64,000 nt of DNA from Sulfitobacter sp. (GTDB lineage: Bacteria > Pseudomonadota > Alphaproteobacteria > Rhodobacterales > Rhodobacteraceae): positions 59,279 through 123,278 of the forward strand of contig JAFMGZ010000005.1 of assembly GCA_017854855.1 (NCBI GenBank). The letters are read 5' to 3'. A program made the translations under genes and the position numbers. Position 1 is the first letter of the stretch, and every line of letters begins with the position of its first letter. The notes beneath the pieces were generated by a model. That model was not told where the DNA came from. It saw nothing but the letters and a program-made list of their open reading frames with translations, and ran no database searches. This document shows, piece after piece, positions 9,840 to 20,182 of the stretch.

Positions 9840-10814
9840 ATGGACAAGTTTCCCGACCAAAAACGCGCTGTTCAATATCTTTACCCGCCGATCGACCCCT
9901 ATGATCAGCGGATGATCCCTGTTGGTCAGGGCCATGACGTCTACATGGAGCAATGCGGCAACCCCGATGGTATCCCCGTTATTGTTCTACATGGTGGGCC
10001 CGGCGGGGGGTGTAGCCCCTCTATGCGGCGTTATTTCGACCCGGCAAAGTTTCGTGTGATCCTGTTCGATCAGCGCGGTTGTGGCCGGTCAAGGCCGCAT
10101 GCCAGCGTGACCAACAACACGACGTGGCATCTGGTCGCAGACATAGAGATGATTCGAAAAGAGCTGAAGATTGACCAATGGGTCGTCTTTGGTGGCTCTT
10201 GGGGTGCGACGCTGTCGTTGATCTATGGGCAGACCCATCCAGAGGCGGCGCGCAATCTGGTGCTGCGCGGTGTGTTCTTGATGACAAAGGCAGAGTTGGA
10301 TTGGTTTTATGGCGGCGGGGCCGGAAAATTCTGGCCAGAGGTGTGGGACAGGTTTGTCTCCATCATCCCCGAAGACGAACGCGACGATCTGATCGGTGCC
10401 TATCACCGGCGTCTGTTTTCCGGCGACCTGCCGATGGAGCAGCGCTTTGGCAAGGCATGGGCGGCGTGGGAAAACGCGCTTGCCTCAATCCATTCGGTTG
10501 GCGGCACCCACGAGGGGCCTGCGGATTATGCGCGTGCCTTTTCGCGGCTTGAGAATCATTATTTCATCAATGCGGGATTTCTGGAATTTGACGGTCAAAT
10601 CCTGGCTCATATGCCGCGCATTGCGCATATTCCCGGTGTGATCGTTCAGGGTCGCTATGACATGATCTGTCCACCCACCAGCGCCTACGAGGTGGCAAAA
10701 CGCTGGCCTGTGGGTGAATTGAAGATGGTGCGCAATGCAGGCCACGCCTTGTCAGAGCCGGGCATCAGCGCAGAGTTGGTGCGCGCCATGGATCAGATCG
10801 GGGCCGAGACATGA
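9840..10814 (+). CDS. pip: Prolyl iminopeptidase
   Basis: [53 protein letters not shown]. Confidence 0.94.
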   Translation: MDKFPDQKRAVQYLYPPIDPYDQRMIPVGQGHDVYMEQCGNPDGIPVIVLHGGPGGGCSPSMRRYFDPAKFRVILFDQRGCGRSRPHASVTNNTTWHLVADIEMIRKELKIDQWVVFGGSWGATLSLIYGQTHPEAARNLVLRGVFLMTKAELDWFYGGGAGKFWPEVWDRFVSIIPEDERDDLIGAYHRRLFSGDLPMEQRFGKAWAAWENALASIHSVGGTHEGPADYARAFSRLENHYFINAGFLEFDGQILAHMPRIAHIPGVIVQGRYDMICPPTSAYEVAKRWPVGELKMVRNAGHALSEPGISAELVRAMDQIGAET

Positions 10815-11671
10815 GCCGCCGGACGTCCCTGATGGATCGCCGGGCGCTGTTTTCCAGTGCGGCAGCCGCGGCTTTGCTGGCGGCGACGGGTGTGTCGGCG
10901 GCGGGCGCGCCGCAGCGTGGCGGGCGTTTGCGCATGGCTTTGTCGGGGGCAGCACGTTCCGACAGCTGGACCAGCGGTGAGGGGTTGTTCATGCAGATCG
11001 CCCGTCAGGGTCTGGTGTTTGACACGCTGACCGAAGTGGCGGCCGACGGGACCCTGCGCCCAGAGCTGGCAACCGGCTGGCTGGCATCGGAGGATGCGCT
11101 GGTCTGGACCTTTGATCTGCGGCCAGATGTGCGGTTTCATGACGGTGCGGCGCTGACGGCAGCCGATGTCGTCAAAAGCCTGACGGGTCTTTTGGCCGGG
11201 ACCGTTGAGGCGGCGGGCGCGTTGCGCGTGACCATCGCGCTTGAGACACCCGATACGCGTTTGCCGCTGACCCTGTCGCAGCCTGAATTCATCATCCGTC
11301 CCGCCCATGATCCGATGGGTGGCATCGGCACGGGCCTGTACCGCGTGACCAGCTTTGTGCCCGGTCAGCGGTTGCTGGCCCAACGGGTGGCCGCGCATTT
11401 CAAAGACGGCAGCGCCGGCTGGTTTGAACAGGTCGAACTGACCTCTATTCCGTCGCAGGATGTGCGCGCGCAGGCGCTGGGCGAATATCTGGTGGATGCG
11501 GTGGACCTGGACGATGCCGGTATGCTGCGCGGCTTTGCGGATGTGGCCGTGATGCCGGACGCCCGCCATCCGACACAGGCGGTGTCCACCGATGTGATGC
11601 AGCCCGCGCAGGTCAGTCATCTGCGCCCGCTGGATAACCTGCGGGCGGCGGAACGCTGGTGGTTCGCCTGA
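10811..11671 (+). CDS. Short SBP_bac_5-type ABC substrate-binding-like protein
   Basis: Signal peptide RRALFSSAAAAALLAATGVSA; ATGWLASEDALVWTFDLRPDVRFHDGAALTAADVVKSL; only 286 aa. Confidence 0.7.
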   Translation: MSRRTSLMDRRALFSSAAAAALLAATGVSAAGAPQRGGRLRMALSGAARSDSWTSGEGLFMQIARQGLVFDTLTEVAADGTLRPELATGWLASEDALVWTFDLRPDVRFHDGAALTAADVVKSLTGLLAGTVEAAGALRVTIALETPDTRLPLTLSQPEFIIRPAHDPMGGIGTGLYRVTSFVPGQRLLAQRVAAHFKDGSAGWFEQVELTSIPSQDVRAQALGEYLVDAVDLDDAGMLRGFADVAVMPDARHPTQAVSTDVMQPAQVSHLRPLDNLRAAERWWFA

Positions 11672-11760
11672 ACCCCCTTGCAGTTCAGCACCATCCCCCG
11701 TATATGCATTCCAACAGCGGCGCGTTCGGGTCCAAACCAAATGCTCCACCGATCTTGAAC

Positions 11761-11783
11761 ACGGGCCGCGCGCCCGTTTTTTT
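11761..11783 (+). terminator. Rho-independent terminator
   Basis: ACGGGC-CGCGC-GCCCGT followed by T-run. Confidence 0.75.
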
Positions 11784-11810
11784 GTGTCTATTCGAACCTG
11801 ACAGGATCCC

Positions 11811-12389
11811 ATGAACAACGACCTTATCGCAAAAGCAGCCATCGACCGCCGCATGGCCGAGATCATCACACCGGTGATCGAGGACATGGGCTTTGAGCTG
11901 GTGCGCGTACGGTTGATGTCTGGCAAAGAGACGATTCTGCAGATCATGGCCGACAAGCCCGATGGCGGCATCGAAGTCGATGATCTGGCGTTGATCAGCC
12001 AGGCGCTGGGCGCGGTGCTGGATGTCGAGGACCCGATCATCGAGGAATATACGCTTGAGGTTTCCAGCCCCGGTATCGACCGGCCGCTGACCCGCCTCAA
12101 GGATTTTGACATGTTCGAAGGCTATGAGGCCAAGATCGAGACCGAGGAGCTGATTGACGGCCGCCGCCGGTTTAAAGGGATGCTGGCCGGGATCGAGGGC
12201 GACGAAGTACTGATCAACGTTGCCGAAGGCACCGTGGGCCTGAAATTCGACTGGCTTACAGACGCCAAACTGGTGCTGACCGATGAGCTGATCAAGGAAA
12301 TGCTGCGCCAGCGCAAAGCTGCGGGCGTGATTGACGAAACTGATTTCGATGAGATTGAGACCGAAGGGTCTGATGAGGGAGAAGACTAA
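11811..12389 (+). CDS. rimP: Ribosome maturation factor RimP
   Basis: [50 protein letters not shown]...[18 protein letters not shown]; upstream of nusA. Confidence 0.94.
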   Translation: MNNDLIAKAAIDRRMAEIITPVIEDMGFELVRVRLMSGKETILQIMADKPDGGIEVDDLALISQALGAVLDVEDPIIEEYTLEVSSPGIDRPLTRLKDFDMFEGYEAKIETEELIDGRRRFKGMLAGIEGDEVLINVAEGTVGLKFDWLTDAKLVLTDELIKEMLRQRKAAGVIDETDFDEIETEGSDEGED

Positions 12390-14005
12390 TGGCCATTACA
12401 TCCGCCAACCAGCTGGAGCTTTTGCAAACAGCCGAGGCTGTTGCCCGCGAAAAGATGATCGACCCCGGTCTGGTCATTGAAGCGATGGAAGAATCGCTCG
12501 CCCGTGCGGCCAAGTCGCGTTACGGCGCTGAGATGGACATTCGCGTGTCGATCGACCGCAAGACGGGTCGTGCGACATTTACCCGTGTGCGCACCGTGGT
12601 CGCGGATGATGAGCTTGAGAATTATCAGGCGGAATTCAATGTGGAGCAGGCCAAGCAATACATGGAAAACCCCGCCATCGGCGATACCTTTGTCGAAGAG
12701 GTTCCCCCGGTTGAGATGGGCCGGATCGCGGCGCAATCTGCCAAGCAGGTGATCTTGCAAAAGGTCCGCGAAGCGGAGCGTGATCGTCAGTATGAGGAAT
12801 TCAAGGACCGCGCGGGAACGATCATCAACGGTCTGGTCAAACGCGAGGAATACGGCAACGTCATCGTCGATGTGGGCGCTGGCGAGGCGATCCTGCGCCG
12901 CAACGAAAAGATCGGCCGCGAAAGCTATCGGCCGAACGACCGCATCCGCGTCTACATCAAGGATGTCCGTCGCGAGCAGCGGGGCCCCCAGATTTTCCTC
13001 AGCCGTACAGCGCCGGAATTCATGGCAGAACTGTTCAAGATGGAAGTGCCCGAGATTTATGACGGCATCATCGAAATCAAGGCTGTCGCCCGCGACCCCG
13101 GTTCGCGCGCCAAGATCGCCGTGATTTCCTATGACAATTCCATCGACCCTGTTGGTGCCTGCGTCGGTATGCGCGGTAGCCGGGTTCAGGCAGTTGTAAA
13201 CGAGCTTCAGGGTGAAAAGATCGACATCATCCCTTGGAATGAAGACCAGCCCACCTTCCTTGTAAACGCCTTGCAGCCTGCGGAAGTTTCCAAGGTGGTT
13301 CTGGACGAAGAAGCCGGCAAGATCGAAGTCGTTGTGCCCGAAGAGCAGTTGAGCCTTGCGATTGGCCGTCGGGGCCAGAACGTGCGCCTGGCGTCGCAGC
13401 TGACGGGTCTGGACATCGACATCATGACAGAAGAGCAGGAAAGCGCGCGCCGTCAGGCCGAGTTTGAACTGCGTACCAAATTGTTCATGGACAACCTGGA
13501 TCTGGACGAATTCTTTGCCCAGCTGCTGGTTTCCGAAGGGTTCACCAACCTTGAAGAAGTCGCCTATGTCGAACTGGACGAATTGCTGGTGATTGACGGC
13601 GTGGACGAGGATACGGCCGGTGAATTGCAGGCCCGCGCCCGCGATGTGCTGGAAGCGCAGAACAAAGCGGCCATGGAAGCAGCCCGTGAATTGGGTGTTG
13701 AGGACAGCCTGGTTGAATTTGATGGCCTGACACCCCAGATGCTTGAGGCGCTGGCAAAAGACGATGTGAAAACATTGGAAGACTTTGCTACCTGCGCTGA
13801 CTGGGAATTGGCCGGTGGCTGGACCACCGTAAACGGCGAGCGCGTCAAGGACGAGGGCACGCTGGAAGGATTCGGCATTACGCTGGAAGAAGCGCAGGAT
13901 ATGATCATGACCGCCCGCGTCATGCTGGGTTGGGTCGATCCGACGGAACTGGAAGCGGATGCTGTCGAGGATGACGGCGCAGAAGAACAGGAGGTCGAGG
14001 CCTGA
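12389..14005 (+). CDS. nusA: Transcription termination/antitermination protein NusA
   Basis: S1/KH domains, DPVGACVGMRGSRVQAVVNELQGEKIDIIPW, AIGRRGQNVRLASQLTG. Confidence 0.97.
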   Translation: MAITSANQLELLQTAEAVAREKMIDPGLVIEAMEESLARAAKSRYGAEMDIRVSIDRKTGRATFTRVRTVVADDELENYQAEFNVEQAKQYMENPAIGDTFVEEVPPVEMGRIAAQSAKQVILQKVREAERDRQYEEFKDRAGTIINGLVKREEYGNVIVDVGAGEAILRRNEKIGRESYRPNDRIRVYIKDVRREQRGPQIFLSRTAPEFMAELFKMEVPEIYDGIIEIKAVARDPGSRAKIAVISYDNSIDPVGACVGMRGSRVQAVVNELQGEKIDIIPWNEDQPTFLVNALQPAEVSKVVLDEEAGKIEVVVPEEQLSLAIGRRGQNVRLASQLTGLDIDIMTEEQESARRQAEFELRTKLFMDNLDLDEFFAQLLVSEGFTNLEEVAYVELDELLVIDGVDEDTAGELQARARDVLEAQNKAAMEAARELGVEDSLVEFDGLTPQMLEALAKDDVKTLEDFATCADWELAGGWTTVNGERVKDEGTLEGFGITLEEAQDMIMTARVMLGWVDPTELEADAVEDDGAEEQEVEA

Positions 14006-14027
14006 TCTCAGGCCTCGAGGGTTCCTG

Positions 14028-14648
14028 ATGGGTCGCGGTGGCGTCTCGAAAGACCGGCAAGACGGTCCTGACCGCAAGTGCATTGCCACGGGCGAGGTGC
14101 AGCCGAAATACGGGCTGGTCCGCTTTGTTGTAGGGCCCGAAGGTCAGGTCGTGCCGGATATTCTGGGCAAATTGCCCGGTCGTGGCATGTATGTGGCGGC
14201 AGATAGGGCAGCGATTGAACTGGCCGCCAAAAAGAACCTCTTTAGCCGCGCGGCCAAGACGCAAGTCACCGTGCCAGAGGATCTGGTAGAAGAAGTAGAA
14301 CGCCAACTGGCGCGGCGGGTGATCGATCTGATCTCATTGCAGCGCAAGGGCGGTCGAGCTGTAGCTGGTTATGAAAAAACCAAGGGCTGGCTGCAAAACG
14401 AAGAAGCCGAAGTGCTGATCCAGGCTGTGGACGGATCTGGCCGCGGTAAATCGAAACTGAGCACGCCGCATTACGGCCAATATATTGGTTGGTTGACGGC
14501 AGATGAATTGGGTTTGGCATTCGGACGCCAAACTGTGATACATGGGGCGCTCGCCTCTGGTGGACTCACTCTACGTGTTGTAGAGGAAGCCCAACGATTA
14601 AAAGGCGTGCGCGTAAACGAGGCTGGCAAGGGCCAGCCGAAAGGATAG
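14028..14648 (+). CDS. YlxR (DUF448)-type RNA-binding protein
   Basis: RKCIATGEVQPKYGLVRFVVGPEGQVVPDILGKLPGRGMYV between nusA and infB; start at MGRGGVSKDRQ. Confidence 0.9.
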   Translation: MGRGGVSKDRQDGPDRKCIATGEVQPKYGLVRFVVGPEGQVVPDILGKLPGRGMYVAADRAAIELAAKKNLFSRAAKTQVTVPEDLVEEVERQLARRVIDLISLQRKGGRAVAGYEKTKGWLQNEEAEVLIQAVDGSGRGKSKLSTPHYGQYIGWLTADELGLAFGRQTVIHGALASGGLTLRVVEEAQRLKGVRVNEAGKGQPKG

Positions 14649-14657
14649 ACGAGCTTC

Positions 14658-17144
14658 ATGAGCGATAGTGACGGCAACACCGACGGCAAGAAAACACTGG
14701 GTCTGCGCAGCGGCGCACGTCCGGGCAACGTAAAGCAGAGTTTTAGCCACGGGCGGACCAAGAACGTCGTGGTCGAAACCAAACGCAAGCGCGTTATGGT
14801 GCCAAAGCCGGGTGGCCACAAACCAACGGGTCCCGGAGCGGGCCCTGTTGGTGACCCTTCGAAACGACCAGCAGGCATCACCGATGCAGAGATGGACCGC
14901 CGCCTGAAGGCTGTGCAGGCCGCAAAGGCACGCGAAGTCGAGGAAGCCGCTGAGCGCGAAGCCGAAGAAAAGGCCCGCGCAGAAGATCGGGAACGGCGTC
15001 GTGCCGAGATCGAGGCCAAAGAGCAGGAAGATCGTGAGCGCGAAGAGAGCCTGAAAGCGAAAGCCGAGGAAGATGAGCGTGCCAAGCGCGAGGCAGAGGC
15101 CGCAGCAATCGCCGCTGCCGCCCCCGTGGCCGAGCCTGCGGCACCCCGCGCGACACCCAGCAAGGTCGCACCCGGCCCAGCCGTGCGCAAAGTCGAGCGC
15201 GAGCGCGAAGAAACCAACAAGAAGAACCGCGGCGATGACAGCCGTCGTTCCGGCAAGCTGACAGTCAACCAGGCGCTGACCGGCGGCGAAGGTGGCCGCC
15301 AGCGGTCCATGGCGGCAATGAAGCGCAAGCAAGAGCGTCAGCGTCAAAAGGCGATGGGCGGCAGTGTTGAGCGCGAAAAGATCATTCGCAATGTGAACCT
15401 GCCTCCGGCGATCGTGGTGTCAGAACTGGCCGCGCGTATGGCCGAAAAGACCGGTGCGGTTGTCAAAGCCTTGATGAACAACGGCCTGATGGTCACGCAG
15501 AACGAGACCATTGATGCCGATACGGCTGAACTGATCATCGAAGAGTTTGGCCACAAGGTTGTCCGCGTATCGGATGCCGACGTCGAGGACGTGATCAAAG
15601 AGATCGAAGACGATCCAAAAGATCTGATCGGGCGTCCCCCGGTCATCACGATCATGGGCCACGTTGACCATGGTAAAACGTCGCTTTTGGATGCGATCCG
15701 CAAGGCAAAGGTTGTCGCTGGCGAAGCCGGTGGCATCACCCAGCACATCGGTGCCTATCAGGTCACCACTGAGGGTGGTCAGGTTCTGAGCTTTCTTGAC
15801 ACGCCGGGTCACGCCGCATTTACGTCCATGCGTTCGCGTGGTGCACAGGTTACGGATATCGTGGTTCTGGTGGTTGCGGCGGATGACGCTGTGATGCCTC
15901 AGACGATCGAGGCGATCAACCACGCCAAGGCGGCCAAAGTGCCGATGATCGTGGCGATCAACAAGATCGACAAACCCTCGGCCAATCCCGACAAGGTGCG
16001 GACAGATCTGCTTCAGCATGAAGTGATCGTAGAAAAGATGTCTGGTGAAGTGCAGGACGTCGAAGTTTCTGCAACGACCGGTCAGGGTCTTGATCAACTG
16101 CTTGAGGCCATCGCGCTTCAGGCGGAAATCCTTGAGCTGAAAGCAAACCCGAATCGTGCCGCCGTCGGTGCCGTGATCGAAGCGCAGCTTGATGTGGGCC
16201 GTGGTCCTGTGGCGACGGTTCTGGTTCAGAACGGCACGCTGCGTCAGGGCGATATCTTTGTTGTGGGCGAACAGTACGGTAAGGTTCGTGCGCTGATCGA
16301 CGATCAGGGCAATCGCGTAAAGGAAGCCGGGCCATCGGTTCCGGTTGAGGTTCTGGGCCTGAACGGCACACCCGAAGCGGGCGATGTGCTGAACGTGACA
16401 GAGACCGAAGCGCAGGCGCGCGAGATCGCGGATTACCGTGCAAGTGCCGCCAAGGACAAACGCGCTGCAGCCGGTGCTGCGACGACGCTGGAACAGCTGA
16501 TGGCAAACGCCAAGGCCAACGAGGACGTGTCCGAACTGCCGATCCTGATCAAAGCGGATGTGCAGGGTTCTGCCGAAGCGATCGTTCAGGCGATGGAGAA
16601 AATCGGCAACGACGAGGTCCGCGTGCGCGTGTTGCATTCGGGTGTTGGTGCGATCACCGAAACCGACGTTGGTCTGGCCGAAGCGTCAGGTGCGCCGATC
16701 ATGGGCTTTAACGTCCGTGCCAATGCATCTGCCCGCAACACCGCGAACCAGAAGGGTGTCGAGATCCGCTATTACTCGGTCATCTATGATCTGGTTGACG
16801 ATGTAAAAGCGGCGGCATCCGGCCTGCTTAGCAATGAGATCAAAGAGAACTTCATCGGATATGCGAATATCAAGGAGGTCTTTAAGGTTACGGGTGTTGG
16901 CAAGGTTGCCGGCTGTCTGGTCACCGAAGGTGTGGCGCGCCGTTCTGCTGGTGTGCGTCTGCTGCGTGACAACGTGGTTGTCCACGAAGGTACGCTCAAG
17001 ACACTCAAGCGTTTCAAGGACGAGGTTGCCGAAGTGCAGTCCGGTCAGGAATGCGGCATGGCCTTTGAGAACTACGATGATATCCGCCCCGGCGATGTGA
17101 TCGAGATTTTCGAGCGCGAAGAGGTCGTTCGTTCACTTACCTAA
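14658..17144 (+). CDS. infB: Translation initiation factor IF-2
   Basis: [44 protein letters not shown]; charged N-terminal domain. Confidence 0.98.
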   Translation: MSDSDGNTDGKKTLGLRSGARPGNVKQSFSHGRTKNVVVETKRKRVMVPKPGGHKPTGPGAGPVGDPSKRPAGITDAEMDRRLKAVQAAKAREVEEAAEREAEEKARAEDRERRRAEIEAKEQEDREREESLKAKAEEDERAKREAEAAAIAAAAPVAEPAAPRATPSKVAPGPAVRKVEREREETNKKNRGDDSRRSGKLTVNQALTGGEGGRQRSMAAMKRKQERQRQKAMGGSVEREKIIRNVNLPPAIVVSELAARMAEKTGAVVKALMNNGLMVTQNETIDADTAELIIEEFGHKVVRVSDADVEDVIKEIEDDPKDLIGRPPVITIMGHVDHGKTSLLDAIRKAKVVAGEAGGITQHIGAYQVTTEGGQVLSFLDTPGHAAFTSMRSRGAQVTDIVVLVVAADDAVMPQTIEAINHAKAAKVPMIVAINKIDKPSANPDKVRTDLLQHEVIVEKMSGEVQDVEVSATTGQGLDQLLEAIALQAEILELKANPNRAAVGAVIEAQLDVGRGPVATVLVQNGTLRQGDIFVVGEQYGKVRALIDDQGNRVKEAGPSVPVEVLGLNGTPEAGDVLNVTETEAQAREIADYRASAAKDKRAAAGAATTLEQLMANAKANEDVSELPILIKADVQGSAEAIVQAMEKIGNDEVRVRVLHSGVGAITETDVGLAEASGAPIMGFNVRANASARNTANQKGVEIRYYSVIYDLVDDVKAAASGLLSNEIKENFIGYANIKEVFKVTGVGKVAGCLVTEGVARRSAGVRLLRDNVVVHEGTLKTLKRFKDEVAEVQSGQECGMAFENYDDIRPGDVIEIFEREEVVRSLT

Positions 17145-17178
17145 ATCGGGTTTGATCGTTCAAACCTTGTTTCCAAAT

Positions 17179-17208
17179 AAAAAGGGGCTGCGAAAGCGGC
17201 CCCTTTTT
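17179..17208 (+). terminator. Rho-independent terminator of rimP-nusA-infB operon
   Basis: AAAAGGGGCTGC-GAAA-GCGGCCCCTTTT, GNRA loop. Confidence 0.88.
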
Positions 17209-17289
17209 CGTTGTGCGTTCGACCAAATACCTGACCGCAAGCCAGCGGTATAAAGGATGCAAGATGTATCAGGTATTCAGAGCAATGAT

Positions 17290-17424
17290 TTAGTTTTTAC
17301 GGATAACCGGTGTGCCGGAATAGACGGTTTCGTCTACCTTTACGATGATCCGGCCATCTGCCAGATCTTTTACGTAAACGCCCTGCACATACACGCAACT
17401 TCCAAGCGTAATGGTACGCAGCAT
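17290..17424 (-). CDS. 44-aa small protein of unknown function
   Basis: MLRTITLGSCVYVQGVYVKDLADGRIIVKVDETVYSGTPVIRKN preceded by a purine-rich SD (GGGGGAGAGAG). Confidence 0.5.
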   Translation of the reverse strand: MLRTITLGSCVYVQGVYVKDLADGRIIVKVDETVYSGTPVIRKN

Positions 17425-17529
17425 GATCTCTCTCCCCCAAGACAGTGGGGCAATCATACTCAATTTCATGTGACTGAGCCAGATGTTTCGATTTCCCAAG
17501 TGGCGAAATTCTGTGGATAGCTTATGGGA

Positions 17530-17928
17530 TCAGAGCCAATCGCGCAGGATCGGGATCAGCGGAATATCGGCAGGCGGCATCGGATAGTCCCGCAGATCCT
17601 TGGCGAAAACCCATTTCAAGGTCTGGTTTTCCTGCGGTCTGGGTGTGCCTTCCCATTTGCGGCAGGCAAACAGAGGCATCAGCAGGTGAAAATCATCGTA
17701 GGCGTGGCTGGCAAAGGTCAGCGGGGCCAGACAGGAGGCCCAGGTGTTGATGCCCAGCTCCTCCTCCAGCTCCCTGATCAGCGCCGCTTCTGGGGTTTCG
17801 CCCTGTTCCACCTTGCCACCTGGAAATTCCCAAAGGCCAGCCATGGATTTGCCTTCGGGGCGTTGGGCAAGCAGGATGCGCCCATCGACATCGATGAGCG
17901 CAACCGCCGACACCAGAATAACCTTCAT
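17530..17928 (-). CDS. mutT: NUDIX hydrolase, 8-oxo-dGTP diphosphatase-like
   Basis: Nudix box GGKVEQGETPEAALIRELEEELGI. Confidence 0.9.
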   Translation of the reverse strand: MKVILVSAVALIDVDGRILLAQRPEGKSMAGLWEFPGGKVEQGETPEAALIRELEEELGINTWASCLAPLTFASHAYDDFHLLMPLFACRKWEGTPRPQENQTLKWVFAKDLRDYPMPPADIPLIPILRDWL

Positions 17929-19151
17929 GAACGGTAATCTGCGTTTATTTCGATATAGCCATGGGTCAGATCACAGGTCCAAACCGTTGCTGTGCCGCTG
18001 CCGATACCCAGATCAACGCCGATCTGGATGTTTTCACCCTTCATATGGGCGGCTGCGGCCTCTTCTGAGTAATCTGGGCTGCGCCAGCCGTCTTTTGCCA
18101 CCTGAACATCGCCAAACCGGATCGACAGCCGGTCACGATCAGCATCGGCACCGGATTTCCCGATGGCCATGACGACGCGGCCCCAGTTTGGGTCTTCGCC
18201 CGCGATGGCGGTTTTGATCAGGGGTGAATTGGCAATGGCCATGCCGTGAACCTTGGCGTCTGCATCACTTGCGGCACCGGTCACCACGATTTCAACGAAT
18301 TTGCTGGCACCTTCACCGTCGCGCACGACCTGATGGGCCAGATCCAGCATGACGCCGTGCAGGGCCTGCCTGAATGCAGGGCTGTTGGTTGCATCCACAC
18401 CTGACGCCCCCGTCGCCGCAAGGATGAGGCTGTCGGAGGTTGATGTGTCGCTGTCGACGGTGATGCAATTGAATGTCTTGTCCGTCTGTGCACTGACCAT
18501 CTCTTGCAAGGTCGATTGTTCGACCTTTGCATCGGTAAAGATGTAGACCAGCATTGTCGCCATGTCGGGCGCGATCATGCCTGACCCTTTGGCGATACCG
18601 GCGATTGATACGGTCTTGCCGTCGATCTCGATCGTGGCGGATGCGCCCTTGGGGAAGGTGTCAGTGGTCATGATCGCCTTGGCGGCGGCACTGATGCCCG
18701 TGGTTTGCTGATGCGCGGCCAGATCGCCGATCACTGCCGTGACACGGTCAAACGGCAAGGGTTCGCCGATCACACCTGTGGAAGAGGTAAAGACCCGTGT
18801 CTGAGGAATGTCGCAGGTGTCTGCCACAGCCTTGGTTATGGCGGCGACTGCCTCAACCCCACTGCGGCCCGTGAAGGCGTTCGAGTTGCCGGAGTTCACC
18901 AAGATCGCAGCACCCGCATCGGATGCGCCGCCGATCTTGCTTTGACAGTCCAGAACCGGGGCGGAGCGCGTCTTTGACCGGGTAAAAACGCCAGCAATGG
19001 TGGTTCCGGGTATCAGCCGGGCCAACATGACATCTGTCCGGCCCTGATATTTTACGCCGGCTGCAGCGGTGGCAAAGCTGACCCCGTCAATGACGGGAAG
19101 TTCAGGAAAGGCCGCCGGTGCGAGAGGTGATACTTTGGTAATCGTGCCCAA
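17925..19151 (-). CDS. argJ: Bifunctional glutamate N-acetyltransferase/amino-acid acetyltransferase
   Basis: GIAKGSGMIAPDMATMLVYIFTDA autocleavage motif; SGNSNAFTGRSG. Confidence 0.96.
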   Translation of the reverse strand: MGTITKVSPLAPAAFPELPVIDGVSFATAAAGVKYQGRTDVMLARLIPGTTIAGVFTRSKTRSAPVLDCQSKIGGASDAGAAILVNSGNSNAFTGRSGVEAVAAITKAVADTCDIPQTRVFTSSTGVIGEPLPFDRVTAVIGDLAAHQQTTGISAAAKAIMTTDTFPKGASATIEIDGKTVSIAGIAKGSGMIAPDMATMLVYIFTDAKVEQSTLQEMVSAQTDKTFNCITVDSDTSTSDSLILAATGASGVDATNSPAFRQALHGVMLDLAHQVVRDGEGASKFVEIVVTGAASDADAKVHGMAIANSPLIKTAIAGEDPNWGRVVMAIGKSGADADRDRLSIRFGDVQVAKDGWRSPDYSEEAAAAHMKGENIQIGVDLGIGSGTATVWTCDLTHGYIEINADYRS

Positions 19152-19157
19152 TTTGCG

Positions 19158-20006
19158 TTACTCCAACCAATCAAGGTTTTTCAAAAGTGAGGGATCGATG
19201 CCTTCTGATCCGCTGCGATCCACATTAGCGGCTGCAGTGATATCCTCAATCGTGGTTTGTGCCAGTATTTGACGAAGTTGCAGTTCCAGTTCCTCGCGGA
19301 CCTCTTCCAGAGCGGGCGCTTGGGTCTTGCGGGTCTCGTTCAGTTTGATCACATGCCAGCCAAACTGTGTCTCTACCGGATCGGACACGGCACCGGGGGC
19401 CAAGGCAACGACCGCTTCCTCAAAAGAGGGGACCATCATGCCCTTGCCGAACCAGCCCAGCGATCCGCCGCCGGGACCAGAGGGGCCTGTCGACCGTTCG
19501 CGGGCCATTTTAGCAAAATCCGCCCCATTGGCGAGCTCTTCCTTGATGGCATTTGCCTCTTCTTGCGTTTCGACCAGAATATGGGAGGCGTTGTATTCAT
19601 CGCCTGCGTCCTGACCGGCGTATTGTTCCTCATAGGCGTTCAGGACCGTGGTTTCGTCCAGCGGGGCGGACATGACCTTTTCAAGGACTTCGGCAGCCGT
19701 CAGCGACCGGGTCTCGTTGTCCAGTGACAGGACCGCGCGTGCAGGCAGATCACCCTCAAAGGAATCGGCAAGGGCCGTTTGCTGAACCAATTGGTCGAGG
19801 ATGCCTGCGAACAGCACTTCGTCAGGCAGTTGCTGATATTGTTCCGGCAGACTGGCCCGTGCCACGATCATATGGCCCAAGGTGATGTCGGTGCCATTTA
19901 CGGTTGCAACGACCGTATCGCGGTTTGGTGTGTCCTGTGCCACCACAGGAAGCGCCAAAATCACGCTGAATGCCGCTGATGCCAGAAATGTGAGGGGTTT
20001 TTGCAT
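19158..20006 (-). CDS. Parvulin-type peptidylprolyl isomerase, exported
   Basis: NASHILVETQEEANAIKEELANGADFAKMARERSTGPSGPGGGSLGWFGKGMMVPSFEEAV; signal peptide. Confidence 0.92.
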   Translation of the reverse strand: MQKPLTFLASAAFSVILALPVVAQDTPNRDTVVATVNGTDITLGHMIVARASLPEQYQQLPDEVLFAGILDQLVQQTALADSFEGDLPARAVLSLDNETRSLTAAEVLEKVMSAPLDETTVLNAYEEQYAGQDAGDEYNASHILVETQEEANAIKEELANGADFAKMARERSTGPSGPGGGSLGWFGKGMMVPSFEEAVVALAPGAVSDPVETQFGWHVIKLNETRKTQAPALEEVREELELQLRQILAQTTIEDITAAANVDRSGSEGIDPSLLKNLDWLE

Positions 20007-20073
20007 GGAATGTCCTATCGTTCGACCCTGTCTCGGGCTGCTACATTGACAGCCTTTGGTGCGGCCCTTACAT

Positions 20074-20087
20074 CGCCCTTAAGGGCG
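20074..20087. promoter_or_regulatory. Perfect 14-bp palindrome in ppi/secA divergent intergenic region
   Basis: CGCCCTTAAGGGCG; extra half site GCCCTTA 11 nt away (20064-20070). Confidence 0.4.
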
Positions 20088-20182
20088 CACGCTGAGGCCA
20101 TGTTCAGCCATCTATCTATGGGCTGAGCCCGCGCTGGGCAAGCAGATGAGCGCAGACAATCAAAACTTCGGCTGGAGAGCAC

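Noticed and set aside
10793-12112. 439-aa antisense ORF spanning the SBP-like gene and rimP
   Set aside because: Crosses a terminator and two genes on the other strand; arginine-rich shadow composition
12386-14089. 567-aa ORF antisense to nusA
   Set aside because: Shadow frame of a highly conserved gene in GC-rich DNA; low-complexity His/Phe/Leu-rich translation with no domain pattern
15420-16637. 405-aa antisense ORF over infB
   Set aside because: Shadow ORF; infB is unambiguous
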